From an uncultured Verrucomicrobiota bacterium (lineage in GTDB: Bacteria; Verrucomicrobiota; Kiritimatiellia; Kiritimatiellales; Tichowtungiaceae), in NCBI GenBank assembly GCA_903831085.1, contig CAIKWE010000020.1, positions 1 to 64,000 of the forward strand: a DNA stretch of 64,000 nt. The letters run 5' to 3'. Numbering within the stretch: position 1 is the stretch's first letter; each line of letters begins with the position of its first letter. Positions 7,654 through 16,795 of the stretch are shown here, piece by piece. Made by a program: the position numbers and the translations under genes. The notes beneath the pieces are model-generated. The model did not search any database, was not told the origin of the DNA, and saw only the letters and a program-made list of their open reading frames with translations.

Positions 7654-8556
7654 ATGTATTTTGCGACCTATGAAAAAGACGGCGCTGTCGCCATCGGAGT
7701 TTTGACGCAGGACAAGAGCTCGATCATTCCACTCGCCGCTGCGGAGCGCCAGTGCCTGAAAACCGCGACACTGCCGGAGACGATGCTGGAATTTCTTGAT
7801 CAGGGCCAAAGCGCTGTCGATACGGTTAGAAAACTTTTAGCGCAATCCGCCGTCTGTCCGCAGATTCCGCTGTCTGCGGTCAAGCTGCTGGCGCCCATTC
7901 CCCGTCCGCGGAAAAATATTTTCTGCATCGGGAAAAATTATGTGGATCACGTTCTGGAGTTTGACAAAACGAAATCCGCCGATGCGGCGCTTCCCAAGCA
8001 CCCGGTCATCTTTTCCAAGCCGCCGACGGCGGTTATCGGGCCTGATGAATTGATCAACAGTCACAGTCAGATCACGCGCGAACTGGACTACGAAGTGGAG
8101 CTGGCGGTCGTCATTGGAAAAAAGGGAACCTGTATTTCCCGCGAGCAGGCCGAGGATTATATTTTCGGGTACACGATACTCAACGATGTCACGGCGCGGG
8201 ATTTGCAGAAAGCGCACATGCAGTGGTTCCGCGGCAAAGGTCTCGATACCTTTGCGCCTATGGGGCCTTATCTGGTGCACAAAAGCGTTGTCGCCGATGC
8301 CGGGAACCTGTCGATCTCGTTAAAGGTGAATGGTGAAATCCGCCAAAACTCCCGCACGAGCGAACTCATTTTTAAAATTCCTGAACTGATTGCCGTGATA
8401 TCAGCCGGTCTAACGCTGGAACCCGGCGACATCATTGCCACCGGCACACCCGCCGGAGTCGGCATGGGATTCACGCCGCCCCGCTTTCTGAAAAAAGGTG
8501 ACCGGCTGGAATTGAGTATTGGCGAACTGGGCGTCTTAAAGAATACTGTCGGATAA
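7654..8556 (+). CDS. fumarylacetoacetate hydrolase (FAH) family protein
   Basis: A 300-residue FAH-superfamily enzyme, which cleaves or isomerises C-C bonds in beta-diketone or acylpyruvate-like acids using a divalent metal. The catalytic C-terminal domain runs from about residue 80: FCIGKNYVDHVLEF, PVIFSKPPTAVIGP, the metal-ligand block LDYEVELAVVIGKKG (two Glu), GYTILNDVTARDLQ (Asp ligand), KGLDTFAPMGPYLV, and LEPGDIIATGTPAGVGMG. The exact substrate cannot be assigned; these features fit acylpyruvase, oxaloacetate tautomerase/decarboxylase or hydroxyhepta-dienedioate isomerase types. GGAGG ten bases before ATG 7654 supports the start. It follows priA by 19 bases. Confidence 0.88.
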   Translation: MYFATYEKDGAVAIGVLTQDKSSIIPLAAAERQCLKTATLPETMLEFLDQGQSAVDTVRKLLAQSAVCPQIPLSAVKLLAPIPRPRKNIFCIGKNYVDHVLEFDKTKSADAALPKHPVIFSKPPTAVIGPDELINSHSQITRELDYEVELAVVIGKKGTCISREQAEDYIFGYTILNDVTARDLQKAHMQWFRGKGLDTFAPMGPYLVHKSVVADAGNLSISLKVNGEIRQNSRTSELIFKIPELIAVISAGLTLEPGDIIATGTPAGVGMGFTPPRFLKKGDRLELSIGELGVLKNTVG

Positions 8557-8585
8557 GGATCAATAATTTTTGAAAGGAGTCTCGT

Positions 8586-9020
8586 ATGGCGGTGAAAACG
8601 GTAAAAGTGGAATCGGTGCTGGATGCAAAGTTTAAGCTGGAGAGCACAGTTCACGGGCACAAGGTGATTGTTGATCAGCCGGTGAACGCGGGCGGAACGG
8701 ACGGCGGGCCGTCGCCGCTGGAATACTTGATGGTTTCGCTGGCCGGATGTATCGGCGCGATCAGCCGCATTGTCGCGATGCAGAAGCGGATTACGCTGCG
8801 CGGCATGAAAATCACCGTCGAAGGCGACATCAACACGGATGGACTGCTCGGCAAGCCGACCGACGACCCGGTCGGCTTTAAGGAGTTCCGCGTTCTGGTC
8901 GACATCGATGCCGACATGACGGCGGAAGAAAAAGAAACTTTTATTCACGAAGTGGACGCCCGCTGCCCGGTCTCGTTTAATTTACTCAACCAGACACCGG
9001 TTAAAATTTCCGCCGTCTAA
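8586..9020 (+). CDS. OsmC/Ohr family protein
   Basis: A 144-residue OsmC-family protein, thiol-dependent reductases of organic peroxides and related substrates. The two peroxidatic cysteines are present in SLAGCIGA and DARCPVSFNLL. TDGGPSPLEYLMVSLAG is the usual central helix motif. AAAGGAGTC stands before ATG 8586. It lies 29 bases after the FAH-family gene, probably in the same transcript. Its stop overlaps by 4 bases, tail to tail, with the exonuclease on the other strand. Confidence 0.9.
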   Translation: MAVKTVKVESVLDAKFKLESTVHGHKVIVDQPVNAGGTDGGPSPLEYLMVSLAGCIGAISRIVAMQKRITLRGMKITVEGDINTDGLLGKPTDDPVGFKEFRVLVDIDADMTAEEKETFIHEVDARCPVSFNLLNQTPVKISAV

Positions 9021-9604
9021 CTTTTGATCAGGCCAAGACCGGCCATGTGCAAGTAGATTTCGCGGCCGAGCCAGGCGTCGGTGGCGGCGTAGCGGATCTG
9101 GGATTCGGTCAGTTCGTTTTTCGCCCAGTTGGAGGTCTGTTCCCGTTTTGAAACGCGGAAGCCGAGTAACAAGGCGGCCAGCCCGCGCAGTCCGAGGTTT
9201 TTGATGTGCGCCTGTTTGGCCTGCGTTGCTAGTTCCACAAATCCGGCGGGTTCAAATCCAGCCAGTTTTCTGAGCTCACTCAGATCGTCGCGGATTGACA
9301 CTCCGGTTTTGATGATGTCCGGGCTGGAGAGGATTTCGCGCAGTCCGTTGGTAAGACCAGTGAGTTTGATCTGAAACAGGAAGACCTCTTTTTCCGTTGC
9401 CAGTTGCAGGAGCGAAGGCTGGTAGCTTTCGCCGACGCGAAAAGACGGACGGGTTTCGGTGTCGAACCCAAGCAGGGTTTCTAGTTTCAGTTTGGCGACG
9501 GCCTGTTCCGCTTCTTCCAATGTTCGGACGAGATGAACCGGCCCTTCATATTGCTTCATCGGCAGATGGTTGATGTCGTCTTTGGTGATGTGCAGATTTG
9601 TCAT
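9017..9604 (-). CDS. RNase D-like 3'-5' exonuclease (DEDDy)
   Basis: A stand-alone 3'-5' exonuclease domain of 195 residues from the RNase D/WRN branch of the DnaQ-like superfamily. The DEDDy motifs are FDTETRPSF (D and E, motif I), GVSIRDDLSELRKL (motif II) and YAATDAWLGREIY (Tyr and Asp, motif III). There is no HRDC domain, so it is shorter than RNase D. I use ATG 9604; the longer frame starts with TTG at 9619. It may process RNA or single-stranded DNA ends; the substrate is not deducible. Confidence 0.87.
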   Translation of the reverse strand: MTNLHITKDDINHLPMKQYEGPVHLVRTLEEAEQAVAKLKLETLLGFDTETRPSFRVGESYQPSLLQLATEKEVFLFQIKLTGLTNGLREILSSPDIIKTGVSIRDDLSELRKLAGFEPAGFVELATQAKQAHIKNLGLRGLAALLLGFRVSKREQTSNWAKNELTESQIRYAATDAWLGREIYLHMAGLGLIKS

Positions 9605-9611
9605 GAGAATA

Positions 9612-9635
9612 TTTTTCAACAGAAGGTAACGAAGG
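9612..9635. repeat. solo arm of the AGAAGG hairpin repeat
   Basis: Reads CAACAGAAGGTAACGAAGG, the left-arm consensus of the family also seen at 46.8, 47.7, 51.7 and 53.1 kb. A full element follows at 9736-9837. Confidence 0.7.
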
Positions 9636-9651
9636 AAGAATCACAAAAACT

Positions 9652-9699
9652 GTAGCCGTTCGCCTGTGGCGAACGAGTCGCCCGCAGGGCGACTGCTAC
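9652..9699. repeat. REP-like double hairpin
   Basis: Two adjacent hairpins, GTTCGCC-TGT-GGCGAAC and GTCGCCC-GCA-GGGCGAC, enclosed by GTAGC and GCTAC. This is the architecture of REP doublets mobilised by RAYTs, with different stems from the copies in priA. It lies between two AGAAGG repeats. Confidence 0.75.
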
Positions 9700-9735
9700 A
9701 AACAGATGTTCATGTGACGTTGTCATGGGGAAATA

Positions 9736-9837
9736 TTTCTAACAGAAGGTAACGAAGGGAAACGAAGGATGGATTGGGAGCCTTTATTCCGGTGAATTTG
9801 AATCTACTTCGTTGTCCTTTGTTTCCTTCTGTAAAAA
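9736..9837. repeat. AGAAGG-family intergenic hairpin element
   Basis: The left arm CTAACAGAAGGTAACGAAGG and the right arm CCTTTGTTTCCTTCTGTAAA are inverted relative to each other across about 40 bases. It ends 16 bases before the rpoN stop codon (minus strand). Confidence 0.75.
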
Positions 9838-9853
9838 CTGGATCAATTTCCTG

Positions 9854-11266
9854 TCAGGTTTGGCGGCGGAGGCGGGCGGGGAGAATTTTGAGCTGTTCGC
9901 GGTATTTGGCGACGGTGCGGCGGGCAATATCGAGTCCCTGTTTGGAGAGTTCTTCGGCGATGCGCTCGTCGGAAAGCGGACGGCGTTTGCTTTCCGTACG
10001 GACGATGTCGGCTAGCGCACTTTTTATGGCGGCGTTGGAGATGATGCGTCCGTCGGCCTGAACGACGCCGGTGGTGAAGAAGTATTTGAATTCAAAGGTT
10101 CCCTGCGGCGTGGACATATATTTGCCGTTGCAGGCGCGGCTGACGGTGGTTTCGTGGACTTCCAGAATATCCGCGATCGTTTTCATGGTAAGTGGCTTGA
10201 GTCCGGCAACACCTTCTTCGAGAAAGTCCTCCTGCACACGGACGATTTCGCAGGCGATGCGGTAGATGGTGTCCTGCCGCTGATCGATACTGCGGATGAA
10301 AAATTTGCTCTTGGCGATTTTTTCGCGGATGTATTTGCGGGTGTCGGCGGCGGTGGTTTTGTCTTTGAGCAGTTCGAGGTATTTGAGGCTGATGAAAAGG
10401 CGCGGGTAAGGGCTCTTGTTCTGGGTGACGGTCCAGACGCCGTTTTTTTTCTCCACGCTGATTTCCGGAATGACGTATTCGGTTTGGTCGGCGGTGTAGT
10501 TGCGTCCGGGCTTTGGATCGAGGTCGGCAATCGCGGCGGCGAGTTCTTTGACTTTTTCGGTCTGCAGACGCATGGCGCGGGCGATCTGCTCGTACTGGTG
10601 GGCGCCGAGTTTATCGAGGTGGTCGCGCACGAGAACCGCTTCGAGGGAATCGCCTTTGCCTTGATGGCGGAGCTGAAGCAGGAGGCATTCTTTGAGGTCG
10701 CGCGCGCCGACGCCGACGGGATCAAAGCCCTGAATGACGGTGATGATGCGCTCGAAGAGTTCTTCAGGAAATTCGGGGGTGGAGCCGATAATGCCGTCGA
10801 TGTCCAGTTGGAGATAACCGTCGTCGTCAATACTGCCGATCAATACTTCGGCGATACCGCGCTCGCGGGCATCGAGTCCGGCGAGAGCCATTTGTTCCAG
10901 TAGGTGCTTTTGAAGCGATGCGGCACCTTCAATGGAGTCCATCATGAACTGACGTTGCTCGTCGCTGGCCTGTGAGCGGAATTCGCGGTTGCTGCGGAAG
11001 TCCGCATCCCACTCGGCGAGCTCAGTCAGTTCACCGATTTCACGCTCTTCGCGCAGTTCCTCACGGGCGGCTTCGGCAAAATCGGTGGGCTGCTCGGTTT
11101 CAGGGGCTTCGCGTTCGAGGGTGGGGTTCTGATCCATTTCCTCACGGATCATGGTCTGGAGGTCGAGAATAGGAGCCTGGAGGATTTTCAGGGACTGGAG
11201 CATCTGCGGGGTGAGCGACTGCTCCATCCGCTGCACCTGAACATGTCCTAGATACTGCTCTGCCAT
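9854..11266 (-). CDS. rpoN: RNA polymerase sigma-54 factor
   Basis: Sigma-54 directs RNA polymerase to -24/-12 promoters and needs AAA+ activators. Region I at the N-terminus is Gln/Leu-rich (QRMEQSLTPQMLQSLKILQ). An acidic linker follows (residues about 50-90). The core-binding region and the helix-turn-helix MKTIADILEVHETTVSRACNGKY then FKYFF come next. The RpoN box reads IARRTVAKYREQL, essentially ARRTVAKYRE. The 470 residues are normal. It is the only sigma gene in the window and lies divergent to the metallohydrolase at 11357. Confidence 0.96.
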   Translation of the reverse strand: MAEQYLGHVQVQRMEQSLTPQMLQSLKILQAPILDLQTMIREEMDQNPTLEREAPETEQPTDFAEAAREELREEREIGELTELAEWDADFRSNREFRSQASDEQRQFMMDSIEGAASLQKHLLEQMALAGLDARERGIAEVLIGSIDDDGYLQLDIDGIIGSTPEFPEELFERIITVIQGFDPVGVGARDLKECLLLQLRHQGKGDSLEAVLVRDHLDKLGAHQYEQIARAMRLQTEKVKELAAAIADLDPKPGRNYTADQTEYVIPEISVEKKNGVWTVTQNKSPYPRLFISLKYLELLKDKTTAADTRKYIREKIAKSKFFIRSIDQRQDTIYRIACEIVRVQEDFLEEGVAGLKPLTMKTIADILEVHETTVSRACNGKYMSTPQGTFEFKYFFTTGVVQADGRIISNAAIKSALADIVRTESKRRPLSDERIAEELSKQGLDIARRTVAKYREQLKILPARLRRQT

Positions 11267-11356
11267 TTGGGTTTACAAACTCCCCGTCCTGTCTAACAAT
11301 TGCGGGCTGATTAATAACACACAACAGCTCCGGCTGTAACATCCAATTTTAATTCT

Positions 11357-12130
11357 ATGACCTTGAAACTTTGTGTACTGGCCAGCGGCAGTTCCGGCAA
11401 CTGCACGTTTATCGGCACGGAAAGAACCCGCATTCTGATTGATGCCGGGCTTTCGGCCCGTAAAACGGCGGAACGGCTGGCGGATATCGGCGAGCGGGTG
11501 GAGAATATCAACGCCATCTGCGTGAGCCACGAACACGGCGACCATATCGCGGGCATCCGGGTTCTCCAGAAAAACCACGCCATTCCGGTCTATGCCAACG
11601 CCGGGACGCTGGAGCGCATCGGCGGCGACATTAAAGGCGCTTGTTTTACAACCAGTTCGCCATTTTCTATCGGCGATTTTTCCATCCATCCCTTTCCGGT
11701 GCCGCACGACGCCAGCGATCCCGTGGGATTCATCTTTTCAGCGGGAGGCTGGAATATCGGCATCGCGACGGATATCGGAATGGTGACAAATGCGTTGCGC
11801 GAACGGCTTCGTAAATGCCACGCCGTGGTCATCGAGGCCAACCATGACGAGATGCTTTTGCATGAGGCGGACCGTCCGTGGAGCCTCAAACAGCGCATCC
11901 GCGGCAATCAGGGGCACCTCTCCAATCGGGCGGCGGCGGCGCTGATGGCCGAAATCGCGGGCGAAGGGTTGCAGCATCTTTTTCTTGCGCACCTGAGCGA
12001 GGATTGTAACAGTCCGCAGCACGCCCGCAAAACCTTTGAGACTCTGCTGGCGGAGGCGGGCCATACTCACGTTAATGTGTGGCTGACCTGCGCGGAATGC
12101 GTAAGTGAACAACTGATTTTAGAAGGATAG
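11357..12130 (+). CDS. MBL-fold metallohydrolase, YycJ/WalJ-like
   Basis: A 257-residue metallo-beta-lactamase-fold hydrolase. The N-terminus LCVLASGSSGNCTFIGT is typical of the YycJ (WalJ) branch, exonucleases linked to cell-wall and DNA metabolism. The metal-binding motif is SHEHGDHIAGI (HxHxDH). Further ligands lie in PFPVPHDASDPVGF, IATDIGMV, EANHDEMLL and HLSEDCNSP. It is the first gene of a plus-strand run and is followed after 5 bases by lpxK, so the two are probably co-transcribed. Confidence 0.88.
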   Translation: MTLKLCVLASGSSGNCTFIGTERTRILIDAGLSARKTAERLADIGERVENINAICVSHEHGDHIAGIRVLQKNHAIPVYANAGTLERIGGDIKGACFTTSSPFSIGDFSIHPFPVPHDASDPVGFIFSAGGWNIGIATDIGMVTNALRERLRKCHAVVIEANHDEMLLHEADRPWSLKQRIRGNQGHLSNRAAAALMAEIAGEGLQHLFLAHLSEDCNSPQHARKTFETLLAEAGHTHVNVWLTCAECVSEQLILEG

Positions 12131-12135
12131 ATTTT

Positions 12136-13284
12136 ATGCCAAACCGCTCAAATGAACGGCTGGAGCAGAGATTACTTAAAGTGATCTCCAAGGAGACCCG
12201 AGGGAAAGGTGCCGCCTGTCTGCGCGGATTCCTGAAGTCGCTATCCTGGATTTTCAGCGTAATCGTGCAGGTGAGACTGCTGCTTTTCAGGCATCGTATT
12301 ATCCGCGCCAGCACGCTGGGCTGTCAGGTGATCAGCGTCGGTAACGTGACGGTTGGCGGAACCGGAAAAACCCCGATTGTGGAGACCTTTGCGCGTTCAC
12401 TTCAGCAGAAGGGTCGCAAGGTGGCGATTCTCAGCCGCGGCTATAAGAGCCGTAAGACGCCGCTGTGGGAAAGGATTCTCAAGAGAGGAGAACTTCCGCC
12501 GCGTGTTGTATCGGACGGCGAACGGCTGCTGCTCAACTCGGATATGGCGGGCGACGAACCGTACATGCTGGCGTCCAACCTTCCGGATGTGGTGGTGCTG
12601 GTGGATAAGGACCGCGTGAAGTCCGGCAAATACGCTATTCGTGAATTCGGCTGCGACACGCTGGTGCTCGACGACGGCTTCCAATATCTCAAGTTGCAGA
12701 ATCGGCTCGATATTGTGCTAGTGGATTACACCAATCCGTTCGGCTACGACCGCGTGCTGCCGCGCGGTCTCCTGCGCGAGCCGATGCGGAACCTCAAGCG
12801 CGCCGGCTTTATTTTCATCACCAAGTGCCCGCCGGAAGGCGCGCCGGAACTGAAAGCGAAACTCCGCGGACTCAACCCGCATGCTGAGATATCCGAGTGC
12901 CGCCACAGCTCAAAATATCTGGAAAACCTCTACACCCGCGAACAGATCGGTCTCGATTTTCTGCAGGGTCGGAAAGTGGCCGCCGTTTCCGGGATTGCCG
13001 TGCCGGAAAGCTTTGAGAAAGGACTGCGCGGTCTGGGCGCAGAACTCGTTCACAGCGCACGGTATGCCGACCATCACCGCTACACTCAGCAGGAAATTAT
13101 CGAAACGATCAACCATGCGGCCGAAGCCGGGGCGGAAGTGATTGTCACCACGGAGAAAGATGCGGTGCGCTTTCCGCTGATCGACCGTTGCGACCTGCCG
13201 GTTATCTACCTGCGCGTGGAGATCGAAATGCTTTCCGGCTCCGATGCGTTTAAGGAATGGATCGACCGCATCTGCTTCAAGTAA
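12136..13284 (+). CDS. lpxK: tetraacyldisaccharide 4'-kinase
   Basis: LpxK phosphorylates the 4' position of the lipid A disaccharide at the inner membrane, so the organism makes lipid A. The Walker A variant is [17 protein letters not shown] (about residues 71-87). Also seen are [19 protein letters not shown] followed by [23 protein letters not shown] and [12 protein letters not shown]. The N-terminal hydrophobic segment (about 36-56) is the membrane anchor. The 382 residues are slightly long because of about 35 extra N-terminal residues. It is closely spaced after the metallohydrolase. Confidence 0.95.
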   Translation: MPNRSNERLEQRLLKVISKETRGKGAACLRGFLKSLSWIFSVIVQVRLLLFRHRIIRASTLGCQVISVGNVTVGGTGKTPIVETFARSLQQKGRKVAILSRGYKSRKTPLWERILKRGELPPRVVSDGERLLLNSDMAGDEPYMLASNLPDVVVLVDKDRVKSGKYAIREFGCDTLVLDDGFQYLKLQNRLDIVLVDYTNPFGYDRVLPRGLLREPMRNLKRAGFIFITKCPPEGAPELKAKLRGLNPHAEISECRHSSKYLENLYTREQIGLDFLQGRKVAAVSGIAVPESFEKGLRGLGAELVHSARYADHHRYTQQEIIETINHAAEAGAEVIVTTEKDAVRFPLIDRCDLPVIYLRVEIEMLSGSDAFKEWIDRICFK

Positions 13285-13474
13285 AACCTGAGTGTGGAGG
13301 CCGACTGAAATGCTTGGAGCCTCAGCGGGTTCCGTGGTACAACCTGACACCATGAAAAAACCTGACTTAAAAGTTCTGGAACTGTTCCGGATGTTTACCC
13401 CAAGCAGTTTATGGAGTAGGGGCGGGTGCTGAAAAACAGGTTTTTTAGACGGGTAAATAATCAAAAAGCCATAA

Positions 13475-14509
13475 ATGAAACGCATTGTTCATATCATAGC
13501 AAGCAAGGGGATGGGGGGGATGGAGATTCATCTGCTCACCCTGTGTAATGCGTTGGCGGGGCATCATCAGATAACGGTCGTGGCACCTTCCTGGATGGCG
13601 GGCCGATTTGATGCGGCGGTAACGGTTGTGCCGTTTGACGGGTTGCTGAAGAGCCGTTTTAATATAGTGACGATTTTTAAGTTGCGTCAGTTGTTAACAA
13701 AGATTAAGCCAGATCTTGTTCATGTGCATGGCAGTAAATCGGCATCGCTTGTGACAGTTCCCTTTTTGTTCGACGCATTCATTCGTGTTGCAACGGTTCA
13801 CGGCATAAAGAGGCAGGTCGGTCTGTTCCGTCATTTCGATCATATCATCGCGGTCAGCGACGCGGTCAAGAAGCAGATCCTTACAGGTCCCCGGGCGCGG
13901 ATCGACAGTTCAAAAGTGACCGTCATTCTGAATGGTGTCGCGCGTGGCTTGCATCCGGTCATTCGCTCGCCCATCACTCATGTTCCGCCTGTCGTTCTGG
14001 CCGTCGGGCGCCTGGTGCCGGTCAAAGGGTTTGACGTACTCATCGAGGCGTGGACGTGTGTGAAGGACGCTCGGTTGCAGATTGCCGGTGACGGACCCGA
14101 ACGGGAACATCTTGCAGCGTTGATCAAGAAGTATAACCTTCAGGAGCGGGTGAGATTGCTCGGTCAGCGGACTGACATTCTGGATCTATTGACTCAAAGT
14201 GATTTGATGGTGATCTCCTCCCGCAGGGAGGGCATGCCGCTTGTGCTGGCGGAAGCGCTTCACGCAGAGTGTCCGGTCGTTTCCACGGCTGTTGGTGGGA
14301 TGGTCGGATTTCTGCCGGAGGGTGTGTTGACCCGTTCTGAAGGCACAGAGGCCTTGGCGGCCAAGATCAATGAAGCGCTTTCAGACCTGCCGGGCTTTTC
14401 TAAACGTTTGGAGCCCCTTTATCGTTTTTCGCGGACTGAAATGACGGTTGAATCCATGGCTCGGAAGACAGAGAGTGTATATGAAAAAGCAGTCGAATCT
14501 CCCCGTTGA
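13475..14509 (+). CDS. glycosyltransferase family 4
   Basis: A 344-residue GT-B fold glycosyltransferase. The N-terminal acceptor domain has the Gly-rich start IVHIIASKGMGGMEIHLLTLC and PDLVHVHGSKSA. The donor domain shows VVLAVGRLVPVKGFDVLIEAW, LQIAGDGPEREHLAAL and the E-x7-E site SRREGMPLVLAEALHAECPVV. Such enzymes build lipopolysaccharide or exopolysaccharide at the cytoplasmic membrane; the sugar cannot be read from sequence. It sits between lpxK and a polysaccharide deacetylase, which suggests envelope glycan synthesis. Confidence 0.9.
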   Translation: MKRIVHIIASKGMGGMEIHLLTLCNALAGHHQITVVAPSWMAGRFDAAVTVVPFDGLLKSRFNIVTIFKLRQLLTKIKPDLVHVHGSKSASLVTVPFLFDAFIRVATVHGIKRQVGLFRHFDHIIAVSDAVKKQILTGPRARIDSSKVTVILNGVARGLHPVIRSPITHVPPVVLAVGRLVPVKGFDVLIEAWTCVKDARLQIAGDGPEREHLAALIKKYNLQERVRLLGQRTDILDLLTQSDLMVISSRREGMPLVLAEALHAECPVVSTAVGGMVGFLPEGVLTRSEGTEALAAKINEALSDLPGFSKRLEPLYRFSRTEMTVESMARKTESVYEKAVESPR

Positions 14510-14564
14510 GATTTACTTGTTTTCCCAGAACTAATTTCGTGTTAATCACTAACAGAAACAGGTC

Positions 14565-15341
14565 ATGTCAGTTCTCATATCTATCGTAATTGTCTTGCTG
14601 GTGGTGTGTCTTATCGCACTTTCCTGTCGGTATTATTTTCCGTTTCGACTCCCCATTCAAGCCCGCTATCCTCGGGTATTGCTTTATCATGCTTGTGATA
14701 AAACGGGTTCCCCTGGCATGCCCCGTCGGCTCATTATGCATCCGGACATTCTCGAAAGACAATTCGTCTGGCTCAAGAAGAAGGGTTATTCATTTCTCAC
14801 CGCTTCGGAACTGATTCGTCGCGGATCTGTGAAGGATGATCTGAAACCCATCTGCATCACCTTTGACGATGGGTTCGAGGACAATTACATCTATTTGTTC
14901 CCGTTACTCAAAAAACATCAGATCAAGGCCACCTTGTTTGCGGCTCAACGAAGTGTCTTTCCCGGGAAGACCATGTTGAATGAATCTCAGATTAAGGAGA
15001 TGTCGGATAGCGGTCTTGTCGAATTCGGTGGTCATACCCAGACCCATCTCGATCTCACCTCTACGGAAAAAACTGTGGCGGAGTCTGAGATTCGAGCGAA
15101 CAAACAATGGCTTGAAGCCCTGACCGGCAAACCCTGCGTTACCTTTGCCTATCCCTTCGGGAAATATACCGAACACGACATCCTGATCCTGAAACGACTT
15201 GGCTTCACCTCGGCCTTTACCTGTGAAAGGGCGATTCGTCCTGTCAGCGATCCCTTCCAAATCCCGCGGCTTTATGTGAACGGCAAGATCAAGCCTTTCC
15301 AGTTCCCCCTGCTTTTATCACGGGGGAAGTTCCGGTCGTAA
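14565..15341 (+). CDS. membrane-anchored polysaccharide deacetylase
   Basis: A NodB-homology deacetylase of 258 residues with an N-terminal membrane anchor (about residues 2-24, LISIVIVLLVVCLIALSC). Catalytic motifs are ITFDDGFEDN (motif 1, catalytic Asp plus metal Asp) and FGGHTQTHLDL (motif 2, two metal His), then FAYPFGKYTEHD (motif 3). It removes acetyl groups from N-acetylated glycans or sugars on lipid carriers. It lies 55 bases after the glycosyltransferase on the same strand, which supports a joint role in surface polysaccharide modification. Confidence 0.9.
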   Translation: MSVLISIVIVLLVVCLIALSCRYYFPFRLPIQARYPRVLLYHACDKTGSPGMPRRLIMHPDILERQFVWLKKKGYSFLTASELIRRGSVKDDLKPICITFDDGFEDNYIYLFPLLKKHQIKATLFAAQRSVFPGKTMLNESQIKEMSDSGLVEFGGHTQTHLDLTSTEKTVAESEIRANKQWLEALTGKPCVTFAYPFGKYTEHDILILKRLGFTSAFTCERAIRPVSDPFQIPRLYVNGKIKPFQFPLLLSRGKFRS

Positions 15342-15484
15342 GTAAAGGAGCCAAAAGAAATCACTTCATCTCAAAGCTGTGTTCCTGTCAGGTTTTACGC
15401 CAGAAAGCATTTGCGAAGAGATCAGGCACCTCGTGGCAACAGTGCGAAATTTGCTCGGAAGGAAGAAGGCTGAGAATGGATACA

Positions 15485-15513
15485 AAAAAAGGATGCCTGA
15501 AAAGGCACCCTTT
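15485..15513. terminator. bidirectional Rho-independent terminator
   Basis: The stem AAAGGATGCC / GGCACCCTTT with a TGAAAA loop lies between the converging deacetylase and PEP-CTERM genes. The A-run to the left serves the minus-strand gene. Confidence 0.7.
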
Positions 15514-15533
15514 GTGGCGGGCCGAAGTCCCGA

Positions 15534-16124
15534 TTACCGGTTGTTCCGACGGCGGATCCGGCTAGCCGTTAGCGTGATAATTCCGCCAAGCCCGATCAAT
15601 CCGATTGCTGCCGGTTCAGGAACCACCTGCGCCACGGTCGGGCCGCTGTCAATGGCGTTTCCGTTGACAAAGTCGGTATTTAGTTCAAGCGATTGGTTAA
15701 AGTCCATTCCCGTGACATCCCGCAGGGTTTCCATGGGGGTATAGAAATACCAGTCACCGGCCTCGGCACCGCTGTCCTGGAATATGCGCGCATAAACGTA
15801 ACCCTGAACAAACGCCTGTGTATACATTTTAGATCCAAAATCACTCCATCCGGTGGTGTTGACACCTTCGGTAAGAGTTATTGTATCCCAGACCACATCA
15901 TTGCCGGTCGCCACACCACCCACACCCACAGCATCGGCATACAGATCCACGCTGAATACAAGCTGTGCAAACGTTGAATTGCCTGTTGCGTTACCCAAAA
16001 TCCCCACTGAAGGATCTTCAGTAAAGTAAAACCCTAGACTCCCCATCCAGTTGACTCTCACTTCGCCGTACGACGCTACAGCCAGCCCCATCAGAAAAAT
16101 CATTGCCCTTGTTTTCTTGTTCAT
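15534..16124 (-). CDS. PEP-CTERM sorting domain protein
   Basis: A 196-residue exported protein: signal peptide about residues 1-20 (MNKKTRAMIFLMGLAVASYG) and a mature region rich in aromatic and small residues. The C-terminal PEP-CTERM signal VPEPAAIGLIGLGGI is followed by a short hydrophobic helix and SRIRRRNNR. Proteins with this tail are cut by exosortase and attached to or released at the cell surface, often with exopolysaccharide. No exosortase gene is in the window. The gene lies 23 bases after the exported protein at 16148 on the same strand. The function of the mature part is unknown. Confidence 0.88.
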   Translation of the reverse strand: MNKKTRAMIFLMGLAVASYGEVRVNWMGSLGFYFTEDPSVGILGNATGNSTFAQLVFSVDLYADAVGVGGVATGNDVVWDTITLTEGVNTTGWSDFGSKMYTQAFVQGYVYARIFQDSGAEAGDWYFYTPMETLRDVTGMDFNQSLELNTDFVNGNAIDSGPTVAQVVPEPAAIGLIGLGGIITLTASRIRRRNNR

Positions 16125-16147
16125 TCGGTTATTCTCTTGTTAAAAAA

Positions 16148-16795
16148 TCAGTCAATAGCATACGGACGGAGCTCGTCCACAGAACCAAATTTAGTCGTCT
16201 TGAAGAAAAAGGCCTGACCTGGGTTTAGTTTCAGGCTTTCAGTGCCGGACGACCACCCAGAGCGAGACTTCGAGTATGTTGTCCATGCATTGTTTTTCCA
16301 AATAGAAATTAGATCCCCAGAGGCTGCTGTTTTTGCGAGAGTTGTATTCGTGAAGGCCGTCGCGACAGGATACGGGTAGGAGACCAGTGCATAGCCGTTT
16401 GCCTTGTAGACAGTAGTTGTTTCTGCTACTGGAACAGTCCCTGAGAAAATCACATTAGTAGTCTGAAAATTTTTCGGCAGGGTTAAGAATGCGCCCGTTC
16501 CCTTTTCAATTCTATTTGTTCCGAAAAGTGCCCACCCCGATCTTGATTTTGAAGCGACATTATAGCGCTGAGCCGTCGCATCCCAAATGTAAACCATGGA
16601 GCCTGTCGGAAGATTTCCAAACAAACCATTTATGGTATTGCTTTCGGTATTAAAATCGAGAGCGACAAGAACGTATTGATTCGAAGGTATGGTTATCTTT
16701 GTGTACCCTAGAACACTTCCGACCGTATTGGAAGCGGCATAAGAAACTCCCGCGAGCACCAAAGTAACGGCAAACACCATGCTCAACTTTTTCAT
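16148..16795 (-). CDS. exported protein of unknown function
   Basis: 215 residues with a signal peptide (MKKLSMVFAVTLVLAGVSYA). The mature part begins ASNTVGSVLGYTKITIP and has two related halves, each with a SKSRSGW motif (about residues 82-88 and 173-179) and hydrophobic strands. No catalytic motif is visible. Proteins of this kind, starting with a VGYxKI(T/P) strand and carrying internal Trp/Gly repeats, look like surface or cell-envelope beta-rich domains. It is probably co-transcribed with the PEP-CTERM gene downstream. No known domain recognised. Confidence 0.65.
   Translation of the reverse strand: MKKLSMVFAVTLVLAGVSYAASNTVGSVLGYTKITIPSNQYVLVALDFNTESNTINGLFGNLPTGSMVYIWDATAQRYNVASKSRSGWALFGTNRIEKGTGAFLTLPKNFQTTNVIFSGTVPVAETTTVYKANGYALVSYPYPVATAFTNTTLAKTAASGDLISIWKNNAWTTYSKSRSGWSSGTESLKLNPGQAFFFKTTKFGSVDELRPYAID

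Noticed and set aside
9240-9265. GGTTCAAATCC, a T-loop-like match
   Set aside because: Lies inside the RNase D-like gene; no acceptor or anticodon stems around it.
13352-13432. 26-codon frame MKKPDLKVLELFRMF... between lpxK and the glycosyltransferase
   Set aside because: No ribosome site, no homology that I recognise, and it overlaps an AT-rich leader; probably chance.
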